From contig JBBIRW010000005.1 of NCBI GenBank assembly GCA_037441565.1, positions 124,001 to 188,000 on the forward strand: a DNA stretch of 64,000 nt, read 5' to 3'. Below are positions 27,938-36,889 of this stretch, piece by piece. The position numbers were made by a program, and so were the translations under genes. A model generated the notes under the pieces. The model did no database searches, had not been told where the DNA came from, and saw only the letters and a program-made list of their open reading frames with translations. Position 1 is the first letter of the stretch, and each line of letters starts with the position of its first letter. The DNA is from JBBIRW01 sp037441565 (GTDB taxonomy: Bacteria > Desulfobacterota > JBBIRW01).

Positions 27938-28312
27938 TCATTCACTCCTTACAAAGCTAATTAATCCTTCAAGAAGCACCCCGAGGAAAAGGGTGGATAG
28001 ACCGAGCAGGAATGCCCATAGGTTTAAATATCCCCTAATGGAAAAATATATCATTCCACTAACAAAGGCAAACAGAATGAGTACTTTCAATACAAGCTGG
28101 AGTGCAGTATACAGTTTTTTCCCACCTTTGAACAGGAGTCTGGATACAATTCTCCTTAACCATAGAAGGTTTAAAATAACTATTAGTGACCCAGAAAGCG
28201 CACCGAGAAAAACGGGGAGGGAGTAAAATGTAAGTGATCCTCCTACAATGATAATGGAGACAACTATAACCCTCTTCTCAATAGTTATCAGCGATTGCCC
28301 TTCAGTCAACAT
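27938..28312 (-). CDS. atpI: ATP synthase-associated protein I (AtpI family)
   Basis: The 124-residue protein has four predicted membrane helices (about 16-35, 36-55, 70-90 and 95-118) with a basic loop RRIVSRLLFKGGKK. This is the pattern of the small AtpI/ATP synthase I family that precedes atpB and helps assemble the c ring or import cations. Sequence conservation in this family is weak, so the call rests mainly on position and topology. It overlaps atpZ by 11 bases and ends right at the atpB start. Confidence 0.8.
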   Translation of the reverse strand: MLTEGQSLITIEKRVIVVSIIIVGGSLTFYSLPVFLGALSGSLIVILNLLWLRRIVSRLLFKGGKKLYTALQLVLKVLILFAFVSGMIYFSIRGYLNLWAFLLGLSTLFLGVLLEGLISFVRSE

Positions 28313-28541
28313 CCTCTTCCTTTGATCTACTCTGAAGCTTTAAAAGGTATCTTATCAGTGTATTAAATCCTGCTATGAACCCGATTATTATTCCTGTAAT
28401 AGTAAGCCATGGAAAAATGCCAAAATAATTATCAAGATAATAACCAATAATCAGCCCCACTGCAACGGATGCCCCCATCTCCAGTCCAACAGTGGCCATG
28501 ATGAGGGCCATCTGCCAAAAGGGCTTTCTTTTATTTTTCAT
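28302..28541 (-). CDS. atpZ: ATP synthase-associated small membrane protein (AtpZ family)
   Basis: The 79-residue protein has two membrane helices (about 13-33 and 41-65). The spacing GLIIGYYLDNYFG, then a short turn, then GIIIGFIAGF is typical of the AtpZ/AtpQ family encoded at the head of F0 operons. AtpZ with AtpI has been proposed to form a Mg2+/Ca2+ transport or assembly factor. The C-terminal tail is charged (RSKEEDVD). It is the first gene of the F0 operon, 76 bases downstream of hemL. No strong promoter stands out in that gap, so read-through from hemL is possible. Confidence 0.83.
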   Translation of the reverse strand: MKNKRKPFWQMALIMATVGLEMGASVAVGLIIGYYLDNYFGIFPWLTITGIIIGFIAGFNTLIRYLLKLQSRSKEEDVD

Positions 28542-28617
28542 TATAGAAAATCAGGCGCGACCATTTTTTCTAACATACCACAGATGCTCCAGTCAAGGTT
28601 TTTCTAATGATTATGAC

Positions 28618-29898
28618 TCATAAGCCTTTAAGCACCTGATCAGCATCCTTTATTGTATCCTCTATATCCTCAGCTGAATGGGCGATGGAGAGGAATGCAG
28701 CTTCAAACTGGGATGGTGCAAAATATTTGCCCTTTTTAAGCATCCCGTGGAAGAATGCCGAGTATCTTTTTCTATCGGATCTAAGTGCTGACCTATAGTC
28801 GGAGACTTTTTCAGAGGTAAAAAATATTGTGAACATCGATCCTATCCTGTTTATCGATGCCTCGATTCCATATTTTTTTAAAAGCCTGTTTAGATTCTCA
28901 CATAGATAGGCTGTTTTTTCATCAAGATCCCTGTATGGATTTAGATCCTTGAGTATCTTTAATGTCTCGATCCCTGCCCTTGTTGCGAGGGGATTCCCTG
29001 AAAGCGTTCCCGCCTGATATACAGGTCCAGATGGTGAAACCATCTGCATGATCTCTCCCCGCCCCCCATAAGCACCAATGGGAAGACCTCCACCGAGGAT
29101 TTTTCCCAGACAGGTAATATCAGGTTTGACCTTAAATAGTTGCTGTGCACCACCGAGCGAAAGTCTGAAGCCTGTTATCACCTCATCAAAAATAAGAAGA
29201 CTTTCATATCTTTCGGTAATATTCCTTATATCCTCGAGAAAACCCTCCTCAGGAAGCACGACCCCCATATTTCCACACACAGGCTCAACTATAACGCAAG
29301 CAATATCTTTCCCGTATTCCTTGAAGAGATTACGAAGAAATTCACGATCATTAAAGGGAGCAATTAACGTATATTTTGTAAAATCCTCCGGAACACCAGG
29401 GCTGTCCGGCGTTCCAAAGGTAGTTGCACCAGAGCCTGCCTTCACAAGGAGATAATCAACATGTCCATGATAACACCCCTCAAACTTTACAATCTTATTC
29501 CTTTGCGTAAATGCCCTGGCCAGTCTTATTGCACTCATTGTTGCCTCAGTTCCAGATGACACGAGTCTAACCATCTCTATGGAGGGGATGAACTCCTTTA
29601 TGAGTCTTGCAAGTTCAAGTTCCCACTCCGTCGGTGCACCATAGGATGTCCCATTCGCGGCTGCCTTTACTAAGACCTCTACAATCCTTGGATGAGAATG
29701 CCCCAGGATCATAGGACCCCAGGATAACACAAAATCAATATATGAGTTTCCATCAACATCATAGATACGGGGACCCTTTGCAGATGATATAAACAGAGGG
29801 GTTCCTCCCACAGCGCCGAATGCCCTGACCGGTGAATTTACACCACCAGGTATGTGATTCTTTGCCTCTTTGAAAAGCAAGGTTGATCTTTCATTCAA
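28618..29898 (-). CDS. hemL: Glutamate-1-semialdehyde 2,1-aminomutase
   Basis: HemL converts glutamate-1-semialdehyde to 5-aminolevulinate, the C5 route to haem. The 426-residue protein begins ERSTLLFKEAKNHIPGGVNSPVRAF. It carries VSSGTEATMSAIRLAR, GCYHGHVD and the PLP-binding lysine in CLGKILGGGLPIGAYGG near residue 266, which separates it from ordinary aminotransferases. The length is normal. High haem demand fits the cytochrome genes at the right end of the window. It heads the minus-strand unit that continues into the F0 genes and diverges from the nuo cluster. Confidence 0.97.
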   Translation of the reverse strand: MNERSTLLFKEAKNHIPGGVNSPVRAFGAVGGTPLFISSAKGPRIYDVDGNSYIDFVLSWGPMILGHSHPRIVEVLVKAAANGTSYGAPTEWELELARLIKEFIPSIEMVRLVSSGTEATMSAIRLARAFTQRNKIVKFEGCYHGHVDYLLVKAGSGATTFGTPDSPGVPEDFTKYTLIAPFNDREFLRNLFKEYGKDIACVIVEPVCGNMGVVLPEEGFLEDIRNITERYESLLIFDEVITGFRLSLGGAQQLFKVKPDITCLGKILGGGLPIGAYGGRGEIMQMVSPSGPVYQAGTLSGNPLATRAGIETLKILKDLNPYRDLDEKTAYLCENLNRLLKKYGIEASINRIGSMFTIFFTSEKVSDYRSALRSDRKRYSAFFHGMLKKGKYFAPSQFEAAFLSIAHSAEDIEDTIKDADQVLKGL

Positions 29899-30002
29899 TG
29901 CACTTCTCCTCCCTTTATTTTTTAGTGAAGTTTATGAAAAGTGATTAAAAAATAAAGAAATCCGCCCATTTTTTAAAAAGATAAAAAGTTAATAATTTTT
30001 GC

Positions 30003-30025
30003 TTGACAAGGTATTGCTTGTCCAA
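30003..30025. promoter_or_regulatory. Dyad operator-like site and possible promoter before the nuo locus
   Basis: In the 176-base gap between the divergent hemL and nuoA genes, TTGACAAG is followed six bases later by CTTGTCCAA, an inverted repeat with half-sites GACAAG (30005-30010) and CTTGTC (30017-30022). TTGACA could be a -35 element. The matching -10 is poor: TTAAGT at 17 bases or TTAAAT at 22. A regulator binding the dyad would overlap the promoter and could control the whole downstream operon. This is inference from symmetry only. Confidence 0.35.
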
Positions 30026-30074
30026 TTAAGTTAAATATTTGGTTGTTTTAAATTATTGAAAATTCAAAATTCTC

Positions 30075-30467
30075 ATGTATTCTATGGCAAATAATTTTTT
30101 TATTCAATATACACAGGTTTTTATCTTTTTTATCCTCGGTATCCTTTTTGTAGGGATCACACTCTTCATCTCGAGCCTTTTAAGACCCAGTTCACCAACG
30201 GCAGAGAAGCTTTCACCTTATGAATGTGGGGAGGTTCCCATAGGTTCTCCATGGATCCGCTTCAATATAAGATTTTATATAATCGCCCTGGTTTTTCTTA
30301 TCTTTGATGTGGAGATCCTGCTTCTTTATCCATGGGCTGTGGCTTTTAAAAGGATCGGTACAATTGCATTCATAGAGATGCTGCTTTTTGTTCTGATCCT
30401 TATAGTCGGATTCATATATGTATGGCGTGAAGGGTATCTCGAATGGGTCAAGCCCAGGAGGGAGTGA
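30075..30467 (+). CDS. nuoA: Complex I subunit NuoA, cluster 1
   Basis: NuoA is a small three-helix membrane subunit near the quinone channel. The 130-residue protein has helices at about 12-33, 65-85 and 95-117. The conserved loop between the first two contains KLSPYECGEVPIGSPWIRFNI, with the Cys-Gly-Glu typical of the family. The second helix holds FLIFDVEILLLYPWA with the essential acidic pair. A second ATG at 30084 is equally possible because neither has a clear ribosome site. It opens the first complex I cluster, and its stop overlaps the start of nuoB. Confidence 0.93.
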   Translation: MYSMANNFFIQYTQVFIFFILGILFVGITLFISSLLRPSSPTAEKLSPYECGEVPIGSPWIRFNIRFYIIALVFLIFDVEILLLYPWAVAFKRIGTIAFIEMLLFVLILIVGFIYVWREGYLEWVKPRRE

Positions 30468-30958
30468 TGGAAAGGAGGAAAGGGATATTTTCCCTGCTGC
30501 CACAGGTCATTATTACAACCCTTGAGGATATACTTAGCTGGGCCAGACTTTCCTCGCCCTGGCCCATGAGCTTTGGTCTTGCATGCTGTGCCATAGAGAT
30601 GATGGCGACAGTGGCCTCACGTTTTGATATAGACAGGTTTGGTGCAGGTGTTTACAGGGCGACACCAAGGCAGTCGGATCTTATGATTGTGGCGGGAACT
30701 GTCACGCATAAGATGGCATCGAGGGTAAAGCTTCTTTATGATCAGATGCCCGAGCCTAAATATGTTATAGCAATGGGTTCATGTGCGATCAATGGTGGGC
30801 CCTACTATAAACATGCATACTCTGTCCTGAAGGGTGTGGATATGATCATTCCCGTTGATGTTTATGTTCCTGGATGCCCACCAAGACCGGAGGCACTTTT
30901 AAATGGTCTTATAAAGTTACAGGAGAAGATAAGGGAAGAGAGGATACTTAAGGGGTAG
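30467..30958 (+). CDS. nuoB: Complex I subunit NuoB, cluster 1 (N2 cluster)
   Basis: NuoB holds the terminal [4Fe-4S] centre N2, which reduces quinone. The four ligands are visible: adjacent C40-C41 in LACCAIEMM, the cysteine of MGSCAINGG and that of VPGCPPRPEA. I set the start at ATG 30467, giving 163 residues. It follows AGGAGGGAG at good spacing and overlaps the nuoA stop as TGATG. An ATG eight codons upstream lacks such a site. Confidence 0.95.
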   Translation: MERRKGIFSLLPQVIITTLEDILSWARLSSPWPMSFGLACCAIEMMATVASRFDIDRFGAGVYRATPRQSDLMIVAGTVTHKMASRVKLLYDQMPEPKYVIAMGSCAINGGPYYKHAYSVLKGVDMIIPVDVYVPGCPPRPEALLNGLIKLQEKIREERILKG

Positions 30959-30960
30959 GT

Positions 30961-31428
30961 ATGGAATTTTCAAGGATAGTGGATCTTATCAGGGAGAAGA
31001 TCCCTCAGGCAATTATCGAGGTAAACGAGAAGGCAATAGACCCATTTGTAAAGATAAGACCGGATCACCTTAATGCTGTGGCTCGATTGTTGAAGGGAGA
31101 GGAAGAGATCGGAATGGATATGCTTTTGTCAATAAGTGGCGTTGATTATCCGGAAAGCATAACCGTTGTATATCATATTTTCTCAATAAAAAACAACCAT
31201 TCTCTTGTCCTGAAGGTGGATCTCCCGAGGGATAATCCCAAGGTGGATACGGTTGAGAATGTATGGAAGGCAGCAAACTGGCATGAGAGGGAAACCTATG
31301 ACCTCTTCGGCGTTGTATTTGAGGGTCATCCAGACCTTCGAAGGATCCTGCTTCCTGATGACTGGGAAGGCCACCCCCTCAGGAAGGACTACAAATATCC
31401 ACCCACTTATCATGGATTGACATTATAA
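30961..31428 (+). CDS. nuoC: Complex I subunit NuoC, cluster 1
   Basis: NuoC is a peripheral-arm subunit that packs on NuoD. The 155-residue protein has the family C-terminal signature ANWHERETYDLFGVVFEGHPDL followed by RRILLPDDWEGHPLRKDYK. NuoC and NuoD are separate genes here, unlike the fused nuoCD of enterobacteria. It starts 2 bases after nuoB. Confidence 0.95.
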   Translation: MEFSRIVDLIREKIPQAIIEVNEKAIDPFVKIRPDHLNAVARLLKGEEEIGMDMLLSISGVDYPESITVVYHIFSIKNNHSLVLKVDLPRDNPKVDTVENVWKAANWHERETYDLFGVVFEGHPDLRRILLPDDWEGHPLRKDYKYPPTYHGLTL

Positions 31429-31445
31429 AAAGAGGAATTTCTATT

Positions 31446-32573
31446 ATGAAAGGGCGGGACTGGAAAGAGTATGATGAACTGAATGTGAATATGGGTCCCC
31501 AGCACCCCAGCACCCACGGTGTTCTCAGGCTCCTTTTAAAAACCGATGGAGAGATTGTAAAGGAGGCAATCCCACATATCGGTTACCTTCACAGAAGTAT
31601 TGAGAAGATCGCGGAAAAGATAAGCTACACCCAGTTCATTCCCTATACGGATAGACTGGATTACCTTGCTGCAATGAACAATAACCTTGCCTATACCCTT
31701 ACAGTGGAAAAACTGATGGGTATTGAGGTTCCTGAAAGGGCACAGTATATAAGGGTGATTATGGCTGAACTCAACAGGATTGCCAGCCATCTTGTGGCAA
31801 TAGGTACCTTTGGACTGGACCTTGGTGTCGTCACACCCTTCTTTTATGCATTCCGTGAAAGGGAGTACATACTTGACCTATTTGAAATGTGCTGCGGTGC
31901 AAGGCTTACATATAACTATATGAGGATCGGGGGTGTTGCAAATGATCTTCCGCCCGGTTTTATGGATAGGCTCAAGGATTTTCTTGATTACTTCGTGCCA
32001 AGGGTGGAGGAGTATAATCAGCTAATGAGTTTCAATAAAATATTTATTGAGAGGACAGCCGGTATAGGGGTACTTCCTGCTGATGTTGCAAAAAATTATG
32101 GGGTAACGGGTCCAAATTTAAGAGGATCAGGAGTAAAGTGGGATCTGAGAAAGAATCTCCCCTACTGCATATATCCAAGGTTTGAGTTTAATATTCCCGT
32201 TGGTACAGGTATGGTGGGAAAGGTCGGTGACAGCTGGGATAGATACTGGGTGAGGGTTCAAGAGATGCTTGAAAGCGTAAAGATAATAAGGCAGGCGATG
32301 GAACAGATCCCAGGGGGTGATATAAGGGCAAAGCTTCCAAGGCTTATCAAGCCCCCCGTTGGGGAGGTATTTTTCAGGGCTGAAAATCCCAGAGGTGAGC
32401 TTGGTTTTTATATCATCAGTGATGGATCCCCAAGCCCTTACAGATTAAAGATAAGAGCACCATCTTTTTGCAATCTTAGTGTATTTGAAGAGATAAGCAG
32501 AGACTGGATGATTGCTGATCTTGTGGCAATACTTGGAAGCCTTGATATAGTACTCGGGGAGATAGATAGGTAG
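31446..32573 (+). CDS. nuoD: Complex I subunit NuoD, cluster 1 (quinone-binding)
   Basis: NuoD is homologous to the large subunit of NiFe hydrogenases and forms the quinone cavity. The N-terminal loop NMGPQHPSTHGVLRLLL contains the histidine that contacts quinone. IGYLHRSIEKIAE and YTDRLDYLAAM follow, and the end is LGSLDIVLGEIDR. The 375 residues are normal. The canonical PSTHG differs from PAMHG in the paralogue at 41198, one sign that the two clusters belong to different lineages. GAGGAA precedes the ATG. Confidence 0.96.
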   Translation: MKGRDWKEYDELNVNMGPQHPSTHGVLRLLLKTDGEIVKEAIPHIGYLHRSIEKIAEKISYTQFIPYTDRLDYLAAMNNNLAYTLTVEKLMGIEVPERAQYIRVIMAELNRIASHLVAIGTFGLDLGVVTPFFYAFREREYILDLFEMCCGARLTYNYMRIGGVANDLPPGFMDRLKDFLDYFVPRVEEYNQLMSFNKIFIERTAGIGVLPADVAKNYGVTGPNLRGSGVKWDLRKNLPYCIYPRFEFNIPVGTGMVGKVGDSWDRYWVRVQEMLESVKIIRQAMEQIPGGDIRAKLPRLIKPPVGEVFFRAENPRGELGFYIISDGSPSPYRLKIRAPSFCNLSVFEEISRDWMIADLVAILGSLDIVLGEIDR

Positions 32574-32580
32574 TTCAAAG

Positions 32581-33633
32581 ATGCAGGCAATATTTGAAAT
32601 TTTGAAAAGCATTTATCCTTTAAGACATCTTTCGGAAATTCTCCTTCTGTTACTTTCAATGGTAATCTTTAGTGCAATTATTTTAGGCATTATTGCAATC
32701 CTTGTTATGTTTTTTGTCTGGTGGGAAAGAAAGGTTGCAGGTCATATACAATCGCGGCTCGGACCCATGAGGGTTGGAGGATGGCACGGATGGGCACAAT
32801 CTATTGCTGATGGGATAAAGCTGCTGCTCAAAGAGGATATAATCCCGGCAAATGCAGACAGGATGCTTTTCAAGATGGCACCGTATATTGTTTTCGCAAG
32901 CTCCTTTGCTGCCTTTGCAACAATTCCCATGACAAGGAGCCTTATAGGTGCAGATCTCAATATAGGCATATTTTATATCCTCGCCATAACATCACTCATT
33001 GTGATTGGAATACTCATGGCTGGATGGTCATCAAGCAATAAATGGTCTCTTTACGGAGCAATGAGGTCAGCAGCTCAGATCGTAAGCTATGAGGTTCCCA
33101 TCGGTCTTTCCATACTTGTTCCGGTGATGGCAGCAGGAAGCCTCAGCATAAAAGATATCGCTGAGGCCCAGTCAGGCGGGATATTCAGCTGGTATATCTT
33201 TAGAAGCCCATTCCTGTTTATCTCATTTTTTACTTACTATATCGCAGCAATTGCTGAGGTAAACAGGACACCATTTGACCTTCCTGAGGCGGAATCAGAA
33301 CTTGTTGCGGGCTTCCATACAGAATACAGCGGTATGAGGTTTGCCATGTTTTTCCTTGCTGAGTATGCGAATATGTTCCTCGTTGGCTCTATTGCAACGC
33401 TTCTCTTTCTCGGAGGGTGGAATGGTATTCTTCCAAGGCCCATGCTTCCCGAATTTGTGAATTTCATTCTTAAGTCCCTTTTTCTCGTTTTTGTAATGAT
33501 ATGGCTCCGATGGACACTTCCAAGGCTTCGCGTTGATCAACTCATGTATGTATGCTGGAAGGTGCTTGTTCCGATAAGTTTCTTCTGTCTGATAGGGCAT
33601 GGGGTATGGATGGTGTTCATGGGTGAGGCATAA
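32581..33633 (+). CDS. nuoH: Complex I subunit NuoH, cluster 1
   Basis: NuoH is the eight-helix membrane subunit joining the quinone site to the proton path. The 350-residue protein contains WERKVAGHIQSRLGPMRVGG near residue 45 and the acidic loop EVNRTPFDLPEAESELVAGF near 220, followed by HTEYSGMRFA. It ends with the usual WTLPRLRVDQLM and a final helix. It starts 7 bases after nuoD with no clear ribosome site. Confidence 0.96.
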   Translation: MQAIFEILKSIYPLRHLSEILLLLLSMVIFSAIILGIIAILVMFFVWWERKVAGHIQSRLGPMRVGGWHGWAQSIADGIKLLLKEDIIPANADRMLFKMAPYIVFASSFAAFATIPMTRSLIGADLNIGIFYILAITSLIVIGILMAGWSSSNKWSLYGAMRSAAQIVSYEVPIGLSILVPVMAAGSLSIKDIAEAQSGGIFSWYIFRSPFLFISFFTYYIAAIAEVNRTPFDLPEAESELVAGFHTEYSGMRFAMFFLAEYANMFLVGSIATLLFLGGWNGILPRPMLPEFVNFILKSLFLVFVMIWLRWTLPRLRVDQLMYVCWKVLVPISFFCLIGHGVWMVFMGEA

Positions 33634-33643
33634 TGGAGGATAT

Positions 33644-34111
33644 ATGAAATATCTCAGGGATATATTTGAAGGGATATGGACCGCAATTGTAGGGCTTGGT
33701 ATCACTATGAAATACCTATTCACCCCTTCTGTCACTGTTCAGTATCCTGACGAAAGGATTGCTGTTTCACCAAACTTCAGAGGAAGATTTCATCTAAAAC
33801 TCGATAAGTGCACTGGCTGTCAGGCCTGTGCAAGGGCATGTCCTGTTGATTGCATCCTTATAGAGACAAAGAGGGGTGAGGATAAGAAGTTGAAGATACT
33901 GAAATTTGATATTGATGTAACAAAGTGCATGTTCTGCGGGCTCTGTGTTGAGGCATGTCCAGTAGCTTCACTGGAGATGGGGCAGGAGTATGAGCTTTCA
34001 TGCTATTCAAGGAAGGATATGATCTACAGTCTTGATAAAGAATATCTGGAAAAGGAAAGTGAAAAGGTAGCTACGAAGGGAGAATTACCTCCATCGGGAG
34101 AGGTTACATGA
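33644..34111 (+). CDS. nuoI: Complex I subunit NuoI, cluster 1 (two [4Fe-4S])
   Basis: NuoI carries centres N6a and N6b in the electron path to N2. Two ferredoxin motifs are present, CTGCQACARACP (near residue 50) and CMFCGLCVEACP (near 90). The start at ATG 33644 follows GGAGG by 6-7 bases and gives 155 residues; an earlier in-frame ATG lies inside nuoH. The C-terminal tail (about residues 130-155) is charged and not conserved. Its stop overlaps the nuoJ start as ATGA. Confidence 0.95.
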   Translation: MKYLRDIFEGIWTAIVGLGITMKYLFTPSVTVQYPDERIAVSPNFRGRFHLKLDKCTGCQACARACPVDCILIETKRGEDKKLKILKFDIDVTKCMFCGLCVEACPVASLEMGQEYELSCYSRKDMIYSLDKEYLEKESEKVATKGELPPSGEVT

Positions 34112-34617
34112 AAATTGATCTGTATTCATTCCTATTCTATTTTTTTGCTGTTTTTACTGCTGGATCAGCAGCCATTGTTGTACTGAGCAGGCATATACTT
34201 CATGCTGCATTCGCGCTGCTTTTTACATTTTTTGGAGTTGCATGCATATATATACTGCTTAATGCGGATTTTATCGCTGCTGCCCAGGTTCTTATATATG
34301 TCGGAGGTGTTCTCATACTTATACTATTTGGTGTAATGCTTACACAGAGAATAGGTGATGTTAAGTTTATAGCAATCCCCATGCAGCTCTATGGTGCAGC
34401 TGTAATTTGTACCCTGATATTTTCTCTCATTATCTATGTTATTTACAATCAACCATGGGTGATAAGGACTCAGAAGGAGATAACATCAACAACAGAGAGG
34501 ATAGGGATTATGTTACTGAATGACTATCTCCTTCCTTTTGAAGTAGCTTCACTTTTGCTTATTGTAGCACTTGTTGGTGCTGCGATTATAGCAGAGAGGG
34601 CAAAAAAGAGATGGTAG
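34108..34617 (+). CDS. nuoJ: Complex I subunit NuoJ, cluster 1
   Basis: NuoJ is a five-helix membrane subunit whose third helix takes part in coupling. The 169-residue protein has the family core AALLFTFFGVACIYILLNADFIAAAQVLIYVGGVLI (about residues 34-68; key features are the ADFIAAAQ and YVGGV segments). The start overlaps nuoI by 4 bases and the end overlaps nuoK by 7, suggesting tight translational coupling. Confidence 0.93.
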   Translation: MKIDLYSFLFYFFAVFTAGSAAIVVLSRHILHAAFALLFTFFGVACIYILLNADFIAAAQVLIYVGGVLILILFGVMLTQRIGDVKFIAIPMQLYGAAVICTLIFSLIIYVIYNQPWVIRTQKEITSTTERIGIMLLNDYLLPFEVASLLLIVALVGAAIIAERAKKRW

Positions 34618-34916
34618 GTCTTGCACATTTTCTCATACTGAGTGCGATACTTTTCTGTCTTGGACTTTTCGGTGTGCTGACGAGGAGAAATGCGGTTGCA
34701 TTTCTCATGGGAATAGAACTGATGCTGAACTCTGCAGGTATAAATTTTATAGCATTCAGCAGATTCTGTTCCCATGACATTCATGGCCATGTTTTTGCTG
34801 CGTTTATAATCGTTCTCGCCGCGGCGGAGGCAGCAATAGCACTTGCGATAATTCTGGCAATATATCACAACCTGAGAACTATTGAGGTTGATAAGATTGA
34901 TGTGCTTAAGGGTTAG
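34611..34916 (+). CDS. nuoK: Complex I subunit NuoK, cluster 1
   Basis: NuoK is a three-helix antiporter-related subunit (MrpC-like). The 101-residue protein carries the two membrane glutamates characteristic of the family, in MGIELMLNSAGINF (near residue 36) and AAAEAAIALAIIL (near 72). It starts inside the end of nuoJ. The length is typical. Confidence 0.94.
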   Translation: MVGLAHFLILSAILFCLGLFGVLTRRNAVAFLMGIELMLNSAGINFIAFSRFCSHDIHGHVFAAFIIVLAAAEAAIALAIILAIYHNLRTIEVDKIDVLKG

Positions 34917-34928
34917 GAGGGGGCGTTG

Positions 34929-36878
34929 ATGGTAAATTTGACAATACCGATTCTGATACTTCCGCTTCTTGCCTTTACAATACAGATTTTTTTTGGAAAA
35001 AGGATTCCCAGGCAGGGGGACTGGATAAGTAATTCAGCCATATTCATGTCACTGTTCTTATCAATATATATCTTCTATGGAATGTGGAGCAAACACGATC
35101 CCCTGTATAAAGAGTCGATCGTTTTTGACTGGATTGTCATGGGCGGATTTCGCATTAGACCAGGTATAATTCTCGACAATCTCACAGCTGTTATGCTTAT
35201 AGTCGTCTGTGTAGTAAGCAGCCTTGTTCACCTGTATTCCATAGGATATATGCACGGTGATAAGAGGTATTCGAGATTCTTTGCATTCCTTTCACTTTTT
35301 TCATTCTCCATGCTTGGCCTTGTGCTCTCGGACAACCTTTTCTGCCTTTACATATTCTGGGAGCTTGTAGGCTTGTCATCATATCTCCTCATAGGATTCT
35401 GGTTTGAAAGGCCAGCAGCAGCCGATGCATGCAAGAAGGCATTTATAACAACTCGCATCGGCGATATAGGGATGTTCATGGGCATAATGCTCATCTTCTC
35501 AAAGACGGGGCTTTTGAGATATGAGGAGGTATTTGAGGCAGTAAAAAGCGGTGAGCTCTCAGGATTCTATCTTACCCTTGCAGGAGTGCTCCTTTTCATG
35601 GGTGCCGTCGGTAAATCCGCCCAGATGCCCCTTCATGTATGGCTCCCTGATGCCATGGAAGGTCCGACCCCTGTAAGTGCCCTCATACATGCTGCAACAA
35701 TGGTCGCTGCGGGTGTTTACATGGTGGGAAGGTTGTATCCTCTCTTCACACCCCACTCTCTCATCACGATTGCATACATAGGTGGAATTACTGCTTTTGT
35801 TGCGGCAACAATCGGAATCGTTCAGAATGATATAAAGCGGGTCCTTGCCTACTCTACAATCAGTCAGCTCGGCTATATGATGCTTGCACTCGGTGTGGGT
35901 GGTTGGCTGGCAGGACTCTTTCACCTCACAACACACGCTTTCTTTAAAGCCCTTCTCTTCCTTGGTTCAGGAAGCGTAATACATGCTGTGCACACGAATG
36001 ATATACAGGAGATGGGTGGCTTGAGAAAGAAGATGCCTGTTACATTCTACACATTCCTCGCAGGAACAATGGCAATCTCAGGTGTTCCATTCTTTTCCGG
36101 CTATTACAGCAAAGATGCAATTATTGCCTCGGTTATCACATTTGTTCAGGAAAATCCTTCACATCTTCCACTTGCCATCCTCGGTGTGGGTGCAGCAGGG
36201 ATTACAGCATTCTATATGTTTCGGCTTGTTTATGTAACCTTTACAGGTGAACCGAGGAATCATGAAAGGTATCACCATGCCCATGAGAGTCCATCCGTGA
36301 TGACTGTACCACTTGTCTTACTTGCCATTCTTTCTGTGATCTCAGGATGGGGTGGCTGGTTTGAATCCTTTATGGGATCTCCAGAAGGTGTCCATCATGT
36401 TTCATCGCATAATAATCATGAATCTGCACATAATCTCGCTGTTATCCTTTCTGTAACCATATCGGCAATAGGCATTGTGCTTTCTACACTCACCTACCGC
36501 ACACGACATATAAAGGCAGAGGATATGGCAGAAAGATTCCATTCCTTATACAGGCTTCTTTATAACAAATACTATTTTGATGAGATATATTATGCGTTGA
36601 TAATAAAGCCTGTTCTATGGATAACGAGACTCTTAAGATCCATCGATCTTGTTATTATCGATGGAATCGTCGATGGAAGTGCAAGGCTCACTGTGATTGT
36701 ATCACGAATTGAAAGATGGATCGATGACAATATTGTTGATGGGGCTGTTAATGCAACCGCTGACTCGATAATAAATATGGGAAGAGTACCTAACAGGATG
36801 CAAACAGGAATACTGCAAAACTATCTTCTTGCAGCATTCGCAGGTGTCTTAATAATACTTCTCTGGAGGATCATTTAA
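34929..36878 (+). CDS. nuoL: Complex I subunit NuoL, cluster 1 (antiporter-like)
   Basis: NuoL is the distal proton-pumping subunit. The 649 residues show the antiporter core with the key glutamate in FWELVGLSSYLLIGFWF and the lysine in AVGKSAQMPLHVWLPDAMEG. QNDIKRVLAYSTISQLGYM is also present, as is a long C-terminal lateral helix with a final membrane anchor (YLLAAFAGVLIILLW). The catalytic acid and base residues are intact, so pumping is expected. I chose ATG 34929, 5 bases after AGGAGGGGG; the TTG before it is less well placed. Confidence 0.95.
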   Translation: MVNLTIPILILPLLAFTIQIFFGKRIPRQGDWISNSAIFMSLFLSIYIFYGMWSKHDPLYKESIVFDWIVMGGFRIRPGIILDNLTAVMLIVVCVVSSLVHLYSIGYMHGDKRYSRFFAFLSLFSFSMLGLVLSDNLFCLYIFWELVGLSSYLLIGFWFERPAAADACKKAFITTRIGDIGMFMGIMLIFSKTGLLRYEEVFEAVKSGELSGFYLTLAGVLLFMGAVGKSAQMPLHVWLPDAMEGPTPVSALIHAATMVAAGVYMVGRLYPLFTPHSLITIAYIGGITAFVAATIGIVQNDIKRVLAYSTISQLGYMMLALGVGGWLAGLFHLTTHAFFKALLFLGSGSVIHAVHTNDIQEMGGLRKKMPVTFYTFLAGTMAISGVPFFSGYYSKDAIIASVITFVQENPSHLPLAILGVGAAGITAFYMFRLVYVTFTGEPRNHERYHHAHESPSVMTVPLVLLAILSVISGWGGWFESFMGSPEGVHHVSSHNNHESAHNLAVILSVTISAIGIVLSTLTYRTRHIKAEDMAERFHSLYRLLYNKYYFDEIYYALIIKPVLWITRLLRSIDLVIIDGIVDGSARLTVIVSRIERWIDDNIVDGAVNATADSIINMGRVPNRMQTGILQNYLLAAFAGVLIILLWRII

Positions 36879-36889
36879 GGGAGGAGGGT

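Noticed and set aside
28542..28617. Promoter for the F0 operon in the hemL-atpZ gap
   Set aside because: A TTGACT occurs on the minus strand but no -10 at a proper distance, so I do not list it as a feature.
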